A stretch of 64,000 bases of DNA from Crocosphaera sp. (GTDB lineage: Bacteria > Cyanobacteriota > Cyanobacteriia > Cyanobacteriales > Microcystaceae): assembly GCF_030064895.1 (NCBI RefSeq), contig NZ_JASJEB010000004.1:33066-97065 (forward strand), written 5' to 3'. Each line of letters begins with the position of its first letter. Within the stretch, counting starts at the first letter, position 1. A program made the position numbers and the translations under genes. The notes beneath the pieces were generated by a model. It was not told where the DNA came from. It made no database searches and was given only the letters and a program-made list of their open reading frames with translations. Positions 43,866 to 53,275 of the stretch are shown one piece after another.

Positions 43866-46119
43866 GTTCTGTACCTCCTACTGGTATGGTGAAATAGAAT
43901 GTTGCACCCTGGCCCAATTCTGACTCTACCCAAATTTTACCGCGATGGCACTCGATTATTTTCTTACAAATAGCTAAACCCATACCGGTTCCTGGATATT
44001 CGTCACGGGTGTGTAACCGTTGAAAGATGACAAAAATGCGATCGCTAAACGTGGGATCGATCCCAATACCGTTATCTTGTACGGAGAATAACCATTCATC
44101 CTCTAACCGTTGCGCTTGAATATGAATGTCCGGGGTTGTTTCGCTGCGGAATTTTATCGCATTAGAAATTAAGTTTAAGAACAATTGTATTAACTGCGTA
44201 CTATTAGCCATGACGGTAGGTAGAGGATCATGGGTAATGATAGCGTTTGTTTCTGCAATGCGTCCCCGTAAGTTTGCGATCGCTTTTTTCAATGCGCTTT
44301 GGGATTCGGTCAATTGAAACTGGATATCGCGTATATCCACCTTAGAATAGGCTAAAACATCGTCTATGAGGGTTTGCATCAAGCTGACCCCTTCCACGGC
44401 AAAATTGATGAATTCTTTGCCATCCTCGTCTAATGCTTCATCGTAGCGCATTTCTAACAGTTGCACATAGTTGGAGACTTGGTTCAAAGGTTCTTGTAAG
44501 TCGTGGGAAGCAACATAGGCAAATTTCTTTAATTCTGCGTTAGATAGTTCTAAATCGTGGGCTAATTCTGCTAATTCGTCTGCTTGTCGGAGAATAATGT
44601 TAACTATCGCTTGTTTTAGTCCTAATGCGGCTTTAATTTCTATGGGTTTCCAAGACAGGGAAGTTAAACGGACGGTTTCTTTCCATAATTCAAAGGATTT
44701 TCGGGGACATAAGCGCAAATTTCCGTCTATTTTCTGCATTTCGTAAGCTTTAGAGGGATCTCCTCCCCAATTAACTGTTTGAATTACTTCGGGACGGAAC
44801 CAGAGGATATAATTACGGTGAGAAATTTTAATTGCTAATAACCCACTGGCGACATTTTTAAAGTTGCGCGCATCTGCGTATAAATGAGGTAAAGAAGGGG
44901 TAGAAAATACTTCTTCATCGACATTTTTTTTCAACCATTGCAGTAAATATTTAACTTCTTCTTGGTTAGGAGTTTTTCCTATTAAGTTATATTCGTCTCC
45001 TACACAAATTACAACTCCTTGAGAACTAGTTAAGTCTAGCAGGTTTTGATGACTATTAATTAACCCTTCAATAAAGGTATCTGCTTGGGACATTGATTCG
45101 ATTAATGCACCCTGAATAGCGGTTAATTTCATGCGATAATTATAGTCTTTTGTTTCTTCTTTAGCGGAAATTTCAGAAAAAACGACTTGTCCCAAAAATT
45201 CGCAAGCTTTTCTTAATTCGTAGGGAACATATTTCGGTGTTAAATGGTGACAAGCGATCAGTCCCCATAATTTTCCGTCGTCTATTAAGGAGATGGTTAA
45301 AGATGCACCCACACCCATATTATGGAGATATTCGAGATGACAAGGTGAGGGACTTCTAAGGATCGAATGGGTTAAATCTAACGCTGTATCATTTAGGGGG
45401 TGTAACTTAGGAAATAAATCGACTCCAGTTGCTTTTGCGTCTGGAATTAAACGTATATAGTTAGAACTGAATAGTCTTCTTGCTGGTAAGGGAATATCAG
45501 AAGCAGGATAATGTAAACCTAAGTAAGGTTCTAATTCTGCTAGTTTATCTTCTGCTATAACTTCTCCGTGATCATCTTCGTCAAATTTGTATAACATGAC
45601 TCGATCAAAACCGGTCATTTTCCGAACTTCTTGGACAATAATTTGACAAAAATCTGTTAAATTTGCATTAGTTTGTAATTGACTAATAGAGGCTTTTGCT
45701 AGGTGATAAAAACTTAAAAATGGAATATTCTCTTGAGAAATAGCTGGTTCCAATTCTAATATCAAGAATCCTTCGACATTACGATGAAAAACACCATCAA
45801 AAATAACGTAATTATCTCCATCAATTCTTGCCCAAAGTTTGGTAGGATTAATAAAATCTAGGTTATTATTTTCCAATCCTATTCTTAACTGTTCAATTTG
45901 AAAACTATCAAAAATATCATCTAAAGTTAGATTAACAATTTCTTGTGGTATAATTCCAAAAAATTGTTTAGTATTGCTGCTGGTTTGAACAATTTTCAGG
46001 TTAGATTCATCCAGAACAAATAATACTCCATGAGGTTGAATTTTTCCCCATAAATGTATTTGTAATTCTTCTAATCTTTTGAGATTAATGTCTTGAGTAA
46101 TATGAGAATTACTAATCAT
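43837..46119 (-). CDS. cph1: Cyanobacterial phytochrome Cph1-type histidine kinase
   Basis: The 760-residue light sensor has PAS, GAF, PHY and histidine kinase domains in order. The GAF domain has the PASDIP motif (YPASDIPLPARRLF, 204-217) and Cys260 in SPCHLEYLHNMGVGASL, the position used by Cph1-type phytochromes to bind phycocyanobilin. The kinase has FAYVASHDLQEPLNQV with the phospho-His near 539, DNGIGIDP, and GTGMGLAIC. It should switch between red- and far-red-absorbing forms and phosphorylate the overlapping Rcp1-like regulator. Confidence 0.93.
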   Translation of the reverse strand: MISNSHITQDINLKRLEELQIHLWGKIQPHGVLFVLDESNLKIVQTSSNTKQFFGIIPQEIVNLTLDDIFDSFQIEQLRIGLENNNLDFINPTKLWARIDGDNYVIFDGVFHRNVEGFLILELEPAISQENIPFLSFYHLAKASISQLQTNANLTDFCQIIVQEVRKMTGFDRVMLYKFDEDDHGEVIAEDKLAELEPYLGLHYPASDIPLPARRLFSSNYIRLIPDAKATGVDLFPKLHPLNDTALDLTHSILRSPSPCHLEYLHNMGVGASLTISLIDDGKLWGLIACHHLTPKYVPYELRKACEFLGQVVFSEISAKEETKDYNYRMKLTAIQGALIESMSQADTFIEGLINSHQNLLDLTSSQGVVICVGDEYNLIGKTPNQEEVKYLLQWLKKNVDEEVFSTPSLPHLYADARNFKNVASGLLAIKISHRNYILWFRPEVIQTVNWGGDPSKAYEMQKIDGNLRLCPRKSFELWKETVRLTSLSWKPIEIKAALGLKQAIVNIILRQADELAELAHDLELSNAELKKFAYVASHDLQEPLNQVSNYVQLLEMRYDEALDEDGKEFINFAVEGVSLMQTLIDDVLAYSKVDIRDIQFQLTESQSALKKAIANLRGRIAETNAIITHDPLPTVMANSTQLIQLFLNLISNAIKFRSETTPDIHIQAQRLEDEWLFSVQDNGIGIDPTFSDRIFVIFQRLHTRDEYPGTGMGLAICKKIIECHRGKIWVESELGQGATFYFTIPVGGTERDRKRGSTR

Positions 46120-46380
46120 AAAGCTTCCCTCGATGTACTTGATTAATTAATTATGTTTCATCTTAAAAATGTCAATTCAATGCAAAATTTTGCCTTCAGT
46201 GTAGTGAATTTCTATAATATATAATTAATTTAACCTTGAATGTAAGTTTAGTATAGCGTAGAATTCCTATTATAGAGACAATAAAGAGTTAAGAATCAAG
46301 ATAAAATGTAAACAAAATAAAATATTAATCTATATTTTGTAATTAAACTAAATCTAAATGCTAAATGAGAAAAGTTTTAA

Positions 46381-47130
46381 CTATATTTCATTGGGATTAA
46401 TTCCTAATTCTCTTAATTTCGCTTTCAACTGTTCATTTTCTTGCAAAGCTAATTCTTTTTGTTCTCTTTCATAATCTTGTTGTTGTAAAGCTAATTCTTT
46501 TTGTTCTCTTTCTTGACTCGCTGCTTCTTCGGGACTTGATACTAATTCCCCATCGATGTCAAAATAACGTAATTTATCTTCATATATTCCTAAATATAAT
46601 TGTAATTGTTCACTCCATAAACATCCTTGTTCATTGGGTTCAATGGGTTGATATTTTCCACTGATTAAAGTAAAACCTTTAAACTCTAATGTATAAGGGT
46701 CAAACCAAAAATAATCTGGTGTTCTAAATGTATCTTGATAAATCTCTTTTTTTTCTCCCCTATCGGTTGCTGCGGTACTATCGGATAAAATTTCAATGAT
46801 TACATTAGGATACTTTCCTTCTTCTTCCCAGACTACCCAACTTTTGCGTTTTTCATCCCATTTCGTTCCCAACACTACAAAAAAATCTGGACCTCTAAAA
46901 TCTTCTGATTTTTTCTGATTGGGACTGTAATAAATGGTCAGGTTTCCTGCTGCAAAATAGTCTTTTCTATCTTGCCATAACCATTGTAAAGATTTCAGCA
47001 ATAAAATAATTTGAGTTAGGTGTAAATAGGTTTCCAATGGGGGTTCATCACTCCAAAATTCTCCTTTAGGAAAAATTATCTCATAGTTTGGTTCTGTTGT
47101 TGGTGGAGATGGGTTTGAAGTGGTAATCAT
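46381..47130 (-). CDS. Uma2 family (DUF820) endonuclease-like protein with C-terminal coiled coil
   Basis: The 249-residue protein has the PD-(D/E)XK-type Uma2 fold, abundant in cyanobacteria: GPDFFVVLGTKWDEKRKSWV, NVIIEILSDSTAATDRGEKK and DYFWFDPYTLEFKGF. The acidic residues of GPDF and of IIEIL fit the active site. The tail repeats REQKELALQ-type heptads and forms a coiled coil. The function of the family is unproven. It lies 12 bases downstream of... no operon mate in phase, and the gluconokinase gene ends close by on the same strand, suggesting read-through into or from it. Confidence 0.82.
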   Translation of the reverse strand: MITTSNPSPPTTEPNYEIIFPKGEFWSDEPPLETYLHLTQIILLLKSLQWLWQDRKDYFAAGNLTIYYSPNQKKSEDFRGPDFFVVLGTKWDEKRKSWVVWEEEGKYPNVIIEILSDSTAATDRGEKKEIYQDTFRTPDYFWFDPYTLEFKGFTLISGKYQPIEPNEQGCLWSEQLQLYLGIYEDKLRYFDIDGELVSSPEEAASQEREQKELALQQQDYEREQKELALQENEQLKAKLRELGINPNEI

Positions 47131-47141
47131 TGGGAGAAAAG

Positions 47142-47651
47142 TTAGAAATTATTGTTAATTTCTATTTTAGCGTAAGTTTGAGCAATAATTTCCTGTACAA
47201 TTTTTTCAACTGATAAATTGATATCAATAATCACAGCATTTTCTGGTTCTTCTAATGTTTTAAATTGAGAAAGTAACATATTTTCTTTCATAAAATGTTC
47301 TGAACGATTTTGCAACCTTTTTAAAATAGTTTCATAGCTTCCTTGTAAATAAATAAAAATAATATCTGTTGTATTTTCTTGTAATAAATCTCGATAATAT
47401 TGTTTTAATGCTGAACAAGTTATAACAGAATTTTTATTTTGTTTTTGATGTTGATTAATAACCAATTTTATAGCTTTTAACCAAGGTAAGCGATCGCTAT
47501 CATTCAAGGGAATACCTTTACTCATTTTAGTAATGTTTTCTGGGGGGTGAAAATCATCAGCATCATAGAAAGTGCAACCTAATTTTTGACTTAAAGCTTT
47601 ACCTATTGTTGTCTTTCCTGAGCCTGATACTCCCATAATTAAATAAATCAT
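47142..47651 (-). CDS. gntK: Gluconokinase
   Basis: The 169-residue GntK-type kinase phosphorylates D-gluconate to 6-phosphogluconate. It has the P-loop MGVSGSGKTTIGKAL, then FYDADDFHPPENITKMSKGI, which is diagnostic for gluconokinase, NDSDRLPWL, ITCSALKQYYRDLL and IYLQGSYETILKRLQNR. The length is normal. The Uma2-like gene starts 12 bases after its stop, so the two may be co-transcribed. The product feeds the oxidative pentose phosphate pathway. Confidence 0.93.
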   Translation of the reverse strand: MIYLIMGVSGSGKTTIGKALSQKLGCTFYDADDFHPPENITKMSKGIPLNDSDRLPWLKAIKLVINQHQKQNKNSVITCSALKQYYRDLLQENTTDIIFIYLQGSYETILKRLQNRSEHFMKENMLLSQFKTLEEPENAVIIDINLSVEKIVQEIIAQTYAKIEINNNF

Positions 47652-47714
47652 TAAAACTAATTAATTAAGTTTTTATTCGCCCCCCAAATTACCAATTTAA
47701 GACATCACAATCTT

Positions 47715-48596
47715 CTAATTTTTATTACAAAAAGGAATAGTCCCATATTCATAAACAAATGATGTCTTTGTTTGTGACTTATCCGATACCCAGTTACTCA
47801 TTCCCTGCATTGCTGTAAAGACTTTTTTTGCTCCACTAGCAACCTTTTCTGAATAATCTTCTTTATTTGTTTTATCTTTATACTTAAAAGAGATTTCAGC
47901 AATTTTTGGTTCTGTGGAACTTGGAGAATCATACCACAAAGTTAGACCAAATTCACCATCTTTATTACCTAAATCTACTTCACCTCCTTCATAAACTTTC
48001 TCACTTATGGTTAACCCATTAACTTCTTTTATTGCTTCATTCATATCAAATTTGTATTTTTCCAGTTCGGGATAAAGTCTCACAGGATCATCCATTTTAT
48101 TTAAGTTTTTAGTGGCTGAAATTGTTTTCTTAGCTGAATAAGAAAACTTGGAACAAAAAGGTTTACTGATGTCTTCTTCAAACTTAGATTTGTCACCACT
48201 TATAGGTAGAGAACCAGCAATATATCTATCAGGTGAACGGAACTTAAGTACGACTTCTCGCTCCTCATTTTCAACTCTTTCACGAAATACTAAGTCCTTA
48301 TTTTTTAGTTCACAGGTTCCTGGTGTATCGTAAAATGTAACGGTGCGGTTCTTAGCAAGGGTTAGAGAACCTTTCGTATCTATGTTAATGGGTTCCCCTT
48401 CAACAAGTAGCTGAAGTTCCCTCCAATAATCATTAACTGCATTCTCTGGGTTGCTACCATTAAAGTTGCTTGGAACCAAAATTAATTTATATTCCCGAGA
48501 TGTTATCACGGGCCCTGCGTTTGCTAATGAAGTTGTAAATACAACTAATGAAATGATGCAAACAAAGAGTATTTTTGTAATTCTAGTAATAAACAT
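47715..48596 (-). CDS. Secreted CYTH-like domain protein
   Basis: The protein has a signal peptide (KILFVCIISLVVFTTSLANA), so it is exported. The mature part resembles the CYTH/triphosphate tunnel fold: REYKLILVP at the start, then TFYDTPGTCELKNKDLVFRE, VVLKFRSPDRYI, KFEEDISKP and a late AEISFKYKD. The YDTP and charged alternating strands are what suggest CYTH. The canonical ExExK start is degenerate here. Cys residues are few. An exported member would be unusual, and the assignment is moderate. Confidence 0.55.
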   Translation of the reverse strand: MFITRITKILFVCIISLVVFTTSLANAGPVITSREYKLILVPSNFNGSNPENAVNDYWRELQLLVEGEPINIDTKGSLTLAKNRTVTFYDTPGTCELKNKDLVFRERVENEEREVVLKFRSPDRYIAGSLPISGDKSKFEEDISKPFCSKFSYSAKKTISATKNLNKMDDPVRLYPELEKYKFDMNEAIKEVNGLTISEKVYEGGEVDLGNKDGEFGLTLWYDSPSSTEPKIAEISFKYKDKTNKEDYSEKVASGAKKVFTAMQGMSNWVSDKSQTKTSFVYEYGTIPFCNKN

Positions 48597-48696
48597 AAAC
48601 TTTTCTCTCCTGTTTAGTTATTCTTGATCTTAGAATAGATACTTAAATAAAAATATTAAAAATTGTGTTCTTAAATCTCTCACAAGTTAATATTTT

Positions 48697-49272
48697 TTAA
48701 TGCTTAGCTCTTACTTTATGTAATGCCCAATTACGGGTTAAAATAGCTCTAGGATGAATAGTTTTATTGTGTTTTATTAGATATTGTAGAGAATATTCAC
48801 AAGTTTGTTGCACACTTTTATAAAGATTAGTCGAACTTACTTTACGCATTTTTTCTAATTCTGAGTTATTCCCTCTATTTGGTTCTAAAGCATCAGCAAT
48901 AAAGACAATACAACTAAGATGACTCATTTCAGGTTTACCTAAAGTATGGTTACGAATCGCATTTAAAATGTCTTCATCTTTTACCCCAAAAGTTTCTCTA
49001 GCTATAATTGCGCTTGCATCTGCGTGTAAAAGATGGGGGTTAAGTAAACAAATTTCATCAATTTCATTGTTTTCTTTTTTAGCCATTGCTAATAGTTTAG
49101 GTGGTGGGAAAAACTTGGCTAAGTCGTGCATTAATCCTGCTTTTGCAGCTTTTTCAGGGTCAATTTTATGATAAATTGCTAATTGTTCACACATTTTTTC
49201 AACTCCTAAAATGTGTTGCAAACGATGTTCCGAAACATTATTTTTTAACCAATCAATAACTTTTTCTCTCAT
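48697..49272 (-). CDS. yqeK: HD-domain hydrolase, YqeK-like
   Basis: The 191-residue protein has the HD-type metal-dependent phosphohydrolase pattern of YqeK, which cleaves diadenosine tetraphosphate symmetrically: RLQHILGVEKMCEQLA, AGLMHDLAKFFPP with the HD pair, LLHADASAIIARETFGV, IRNHTLGKPEMSHL and VFIADALEPNRG. In many bacteria yqeK sits beside nadD and rsfS; it does not do so here. The metal-binding His and Asp residues are all present, so the enzyme should be active. Confidence 0.9.
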   Translation of the reverse strand: MREKVIDWLKNNVSEHRLQHILGVEKMCEQLAIYHKIDPEKAAKAGLMHDLAKFFPPPKLLAMAKKENNEIDEICLLNPHLLHADASAIIARETFGVKDEDILNAIRNHTLGKPEMSHLSCIVFIADALEPNRGNNSELEKMRKVSSTNLYKSVQQTCEYSLQYLIKHNKTIHPRAILTRNWALHKVRAKH

Positions 49273-49330
49273 AATTATTCAAAAAATAACAACTATTCTA
49301 CTTATTATTGTAAGACATAAGGAGACTCAA

Positions 49331-49444
49331 TAACGTGAGTTCGGAGTTAGGAGTTATAAATTTTTTAACGAGAGAATGAAGGTTTGAGAATTCTTATTTG
49401 AGTCAGTTTTCTCGAAATTTCCTTATATCGAACTCAGGTCAATA
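49331..49444. repeat. 114-bp MITE-like dispersed repeat, copy B
   Basis: This copy differs from 21012-21125 at 3 of 114 positions, in the same orientation. Both copies begin TAACGTGAG and end GGTCAATA. It lies in the gap 49273-49627, upstream of the yqeK-like start. High identity over non-coding sequence indicates recent movement or copying. Confidence 0.85.
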
Positions 49445-49474
49445 GATTTTTGTTTTAGGGAACAGGGAACAGGG
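49443..49474 (-). repeat. GTTCCC/AAAACAAAAATCTA dispersed repeat, inverted partial copy
   Basis: Read on the minus strand this is CCCTGTTCCCTAAAAC followed by AAAAATCTA, as in the MITE-like unit at 63265-63381 and the partial unit at 60621-60684. It directly abuts the end of MITE copy B, so two repeat families are stacked here. Confidence 0.6.
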
Positions 49475-49520
49475 AATAGGGAACAGTAAATCATAAAAAA
49501 GATATCTTATAGATTAGTAC

Positions 49521-49620
49521 ATAATAGTATTATATTTCTACAAATACGTCCTTGTAGGGGTTTAACAATGTTAAACCCAGACGATTGATTTTCTCACAAC
49601 TGAAACCTGATTATTATATC
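49521..49620. repeat. ~100-bp dispersed repeat with hairpin, copy 1
   Basis: About 100 bases (ATAATAGTATTATAT to the end of CTGAAACCTGATTATTATAT) recur at 53114-53214 with an estimated 85% identity, in the same orientation. Inside is GGGTTTAAC AAT GTTAAACCC, a perfect 9-bp stem. Together with copy 2 it brackets the ATPase/TPR gene pair. The rest of the gap 49273-49627 has no gene. Confidence 0.75.
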
Positions 49621-49627
49621 TGTTAAA

Positions 49628-50884
49628 TTATGACTCAGATTCAGATTCAGCAATTAATTTTTGTTGAAATAATGGGGAAGGTAAAAAGCGAAATCCTTTT
49701 TCATCTTCTTGACGAATTAATAATCCTTGTTCTTCCATAGTTTTGAATTGTGGTAATAGTTCAACAAAGGTCAATGCGTCTAGTTTATCTAATGTTGCAT
49801 CGGAAATATTTTCACTGATTCCTCCTGCTTCATCAGCAACATATAATAGGTGACGAAACTGTGGACTTAACCGATAAGTAAATTCTGTTTGTAAGCTGTA
49901 CCAAATTTCATTAAATGCTGTTTCATCTATGGTTTCATAATCTTGTGAGGCAGCTTTTCTTAATACTTTTTCGCAAATAACATTTAATTGTCGGGGAACT
50001 CCCTGTGCATATCCAGTAATTAAGTTAGTTACCTCTTCTGTGAAGGGATAAGTATCATTTCTTTGTTCATCTCTAACACTATTAAGATAGTTAATCATAA
50101 TCTGCTTTAAGTCATCTTGACTCATGAGTTTTAGGGGAATATCTTCAGAAAAAATGCCTAAACTTTTAAGGGTAGAATCTTGTAGTTCTGTAAACCCTCT
50201 TCCCGTCATAATAAAGCCCCTATTTTTTCCCATGCGAAACAAATCTAAACTACTTTCTAAAATACTCTGTACAACAATAGTTTCTTTTTTATCGAAATCA
50301 TCAATGGCAATAACAACACGAGAATAGATTTTTTCCGCTTTATTAAGCAAACGAATCAGTAAAGGATAAGGATCAATGTTATCAGTAGGGCTAACTTTAT
50401 TTGATGTTGATTCTTGTCTTTTGCCAAAGGAGAGTATACCTAGTTTAACTTGTCCTTCTATGGTGGTTTTTGGATTTTGGATAGAATAACCTAACAAAGT
50501 ATCAGTGATGTCTTTTGCTTCTTCATCTTTGTCCGCTAAACTATCGGCAATACCTAATAATAAAGCGCGGTAAAATTCGTCACTGCTATCCCCAGGAATA
50601 CTACTTAAATACAGAACTAACATTTGTTCATTAATTTCGGCAACTTCCTGCTGTAACTGATTAATTAAGTTAAAAATCAAGGCAGTTTTTCCAATACCCC
50701 ACGCCCCTCTAATTAAGATATTTCTTCCTTCGTAAAGAGTAGGAATGGCGATATCTAAAACCTCATCCCTTCCATAAAAAATCTGTGCTAATTTTTCGGG
50801 ATCATCCGGAGGAGTAGGACGAAAAGGATTTTCTTTTAGTCCCCATTTTTTTAGGTTATCATTATGTTTTTTTAGTCTTGACAT
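49628..50884 (-). CDS. AAA/P-loop ATPase, ORC/STAND-like
   Basis: The 418-residue protein has Walker A IRGAWGIGKTALIFNLI (about residues 57-73), Walker B VVIAIDDFDK and a sensor-like FIMTGRGFTEL segment. A lid region (QGVPRQLNVICEKVLRKAAS) of the Orc1/Cdc6-like type follows, then a C-terminal part that resembles a winged helix (LTFVELLPQFKTMEEQGLLI). No transmembrane helix is visible. It begins 1 base after the TPR gene stop, so the two are surely co-transcribed. The role is unknown; coupled ATPase/TPR sensors occur in signalling and defence. Confidence 0.78.
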   Translation of the reverse strand: MSRLKKHNDNLKKWGLKENPFRPTPPDDPEKLAQIFYGRDEVLDIAIPTLYEGRNILIRGAWGIGKTALIFNLINQLQQEVAEINEQMLVLYLSSIPGDSSDEFYRALLLGIADSLADKDEEAKDITDTLLGYSIQNPKTTIEGQVKLGILSFGKRQESTSNKVSPTDNIDPYPLLIRLLNKAEKIYSRVVIAIDDFDKKETIVVQSILESSLDLFRMGKNRGFIMTGRGFTELQDSTLKSLGIFSEDIPLKLMSQDDLKQIMINYLNSVRDEQRNDTYPFTEEVTNLITGYAQGVPRQLNVICEKVLRKAASQDYETIDETAFNEIWYSLQTEFTYRLSPQFRHLLYVADEAGGISENISDATLDKLDALTFVELLPQFKTMEEQGLLIRQEDEKGFRFLPSPLFQQKLIAESESES

Positions 50885-50885
50885 T

Positions 50886-52964
50886 TTAGCTTAATTCTAG
50901 TATGTTCAAAAGGTTGTTAATTTCTTCGAGTAGTTGCGGATCGGGATGGTTTTGATAATAGGTTTGTGCCTCTTTTAAATGGTCATAAGCTTGTTCAATT
51001 TTTCCTGTTTGTATTTCTAAGTTACTGAGGGCAACGGTAACAGAATAGGTGTTTTCTTCATCCCCTAAACGACGAAAAAGACGCAAGGAATCTTTAAAAT
51101 GGAGTCTGGCTTTTTCTAAGACACTAATGCGATGATAAACACGGGCTAATTCAAATAAAATAGGGGCTAAATGGGGAACATTTTTGCTTTTGCGATAGGT
51201 TTGACTACAGCTTTCTAAGTGTTTAATCGCTTCTGGATAATATCCTCCTTCAAAAAATGTTCTGCCTAACTGATAGTAACTATCAAAAATTAAATCAGCA
51301 TTGGCTGTTTTTTCCAAGATATCTTTTGCTTGTTGATAAACAAGAATCGCTTCTTTAATATCTTCCGGGTTGTTAAGCAGTTGAAACCGTTGCCGATAAC
51401 TATTACCTAAATTATATTTTATCTGCGCCCAATAATCAGGAAAGGTCTTACCTGTATAAACTTTTAAAACATTTTCATAACAAATAATAGCTTGATCTAA
51501 ATTATCTGTTTCATCCCCAATACTGCGCTTAAGATAAGCATTAGCTAGATTATATTGGGTGTTTGCCCAGTCCAAAGGAAAACTTTTCAAGGTGTGAATG
51601 TTTAACGCTTGTTGATAACAAGAAATAGCCATTTCTAAATTATCGCTAGAATCTTCTTTAATGCGATCGCTATAAGCAAACCCCAGATTATTTTGTGTGG
51701 TGGCCCATTCATAAGGAAAAGCGTCACGGGTATAGACTTCTAAAGACCTCTGATAAGCTTGGATTGCATCTTCTAAATTATCGGCCCTTTCCCCTCTGAT
51801 GCGATTTTTATAAGCATTCCCCAGATTATTTTGTGATCTTGCCCAATAAAAAGGAAAAGCGTCACGGGTATAGACTTCTAAAGACCTCTGATAAGCTTCG
51901 ATCGCATCTTCTAAATTATCGGCCTTTTCCCCTCGGATGCGTTGATTATAAGCATTCCCCAGATTATTTTGTGTGCTGGCCCATTCATAAGGAAAATTGT
52001 CATAGTTATAGATTTCTAAAGACTTCTGATAAGCGTGGATCGCATTTTCTAAATTATTAGCCCTTTCCCCTCGGATGCGTTGACTATAAGCATTCCCCAG
52101 ATTATTTTGTGTTTGCGCCCATTTTTGAGGAAAAGCGTCACGGGTTCTAACTTCTAAAGACCTCTGATAAGCTTGGATCGCATTTTCTAAATTATCGGCC
52201 CTTTTCCCTCGGATGCGATCGCTATAAGCAGTCCCCAGATTATTTTGTGTTTGCGCCCATTGTTGAGGAAAAGCATCACGGGTTCTAACTTCTAAAGACC
52301 TCTGATAAGCTTGGATCGCATCTTCTAAATTATCGGCCCTTTTCCCTCGGATGCGTTGGCTATAAGCATTCCCCAGATGATTTTGTGTTTGCGCCCATTT
52401 TTCTGCCATTGTTTCACGGGGACGCATTTCTAACACAGTTTTATACCCTTTAATAGCAATTTCTATATTATTCGCCCGACTTCCTAAAGGAAACTCCATA
52501 ATATCAGTACATAAATTTTGAATCACTCCTACTATCAAAGCAGCTTTTTCTGGGTTGATTTGAGAAACGGTATTTTTCGTCCATCGTTGCAACACTTGGC
52601 CAAAGAGATCATCTAATAGGTGTTTATGCTTTTTTAGAATGGGATAAACCACCGCAGGATCATTACTCTTCCATTCTGCTTGTAATACTTCTAAGAAAAA
52701 GTTTTGATAGTCTTGGATATTATTTTTTTTTCGCTTTGCATATTCTTTTAATATAAAATGGCGTAACCAAGGAGCATTATTGCTTTCTGGTTTTTGTTGT
52801 TCTAACCAGTCTGCATATTGGTTAACTATTTCGATAAACTCTTGATTAATTAACTCCTCATTTTCTTGCAGTATATTGGGTTCTTCCCCTTGAGGACAGT
52901 TGAGTAATTCTTCGATTAAATTAACGTATTTTTGTGATTGTTCTTCATTCATGTTAATTGTCAT
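50886..52964 (-). CDS. Tetratricopeptide repeat protein
   Basis: The 692-residue protein has an N-terminal helical region (about residues 1-180, YVNLIEELLNCPQGEEPNIL) of a type I associate with cyanobacterial CHAT/TPR proteins. At least six near-identical 46-residue TPR units (WAQTQNNLGNAYSQRIRG, then ADNLEDAIQAYQRSLEV) follow, and then more diverged TPRs to the C-terminus. No CHAT protease, kinase or other effector domain is present. The P-loop ATPase encoded immediately after it is the obvious partner. TPRs probably bind a protein or peptide ligand. Confidence 0.85.
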   Translation of the reverse strand: MTINMNEEQSQKYVNLIEELLNCPQGEEPNILQENEELINQEFIEIVNQYADWLEQQKPESNNAPWLRHFILKEYAKRKKNNIQDYQNFFLEVLQAEWKSNDPAVVYPILKKHKHLLDDLFGQVLQRWTKNTVSQINPEKAALIVGVIQNLCTDIMEFPLGSRANNIEIAIKGYKTVLEMRPRETMAEKWAQTQNHLGNAYSQRIRGKRADNLEDAIQAYQRSLEVRTRDAFPQQWAQTQNNLGTAYSDRIRGKRADNLENAIQAYQRSLEVRTRDAFPQKWAQTQNNLGNAYSQRIRGERANNLENAIHAYQKSLEIYNYDNFPYEWASTQNNLGNAYNQRIRGEKADNLEDAIEAYQRSLEVYTRDAFPFYWARSQNNLGNAYKNRIRGERADNLEDAIQAYQRSLEVYTRDAFPYEWATTQNNLGFAYSDRIKEDSSDNLEMAISCYQQALNIHTLKSFPLDWANTQYNLANAYLKRSIGDETDNLDQAIICYENVLKVYTGKTFPDYWAQIKYNLGNSYRQRFQLLNNPEDIKEAILVYQQAKDILEKTANADLIFDSYYQLGRTFFEGGYYPEAIKHLESCSQTYRKSKNVPHLAPILFELARVYHRISVLEKARLHFKDSLRLFRRLGDEENTYSVTVALSNLEIQTGKIEQAYDHLKEAQTYYQNHPDPQLLEEINNLLNILELS

Positions 52965-53113
52965 TCCGAGGGAAGAGGAATCTCATGAGGGTGTTAATTA
53001 TCAAATTTAATTGTATTGTATTATATTACTTGGCTTCGGCTTAATGATATTAAGCCCCTACATTACATATACCAGTCAGTAATGATATATGAGAAGCGAG
53101 AATATATCAGGAA

Positions 53114-53214
53114 ATAATAGTATTATATCCCGACAAATACATCCTTGTAGGGGTTTAACAATGTTAAACACAGAAAGCTTATTTTCTCACAACTGAAACC
53201 TAATTCCTATATTA
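53114..53214. repeat. ~100-bp dispersed repeat with hairpin, copy 2
   Basis: This is the second copy of the unit at 49521-49620, sharing CTTGTAGGGGTTTAACAATG, TTTTCTCACAACTGAAACCT and the flanks. Its hairpin stem is shortened to 7 bp by changes. It lies in the gap 52965-53275 upstream of the TPR gene, which otherwise holds no gene. Confidence 0.75.
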
Positions 53215-53275
53215 TCAAAGTCATTATAACTTCTTAATTCCCCTCCTGGGAGGGGTTAGGGGTGGGTTGACTTCA

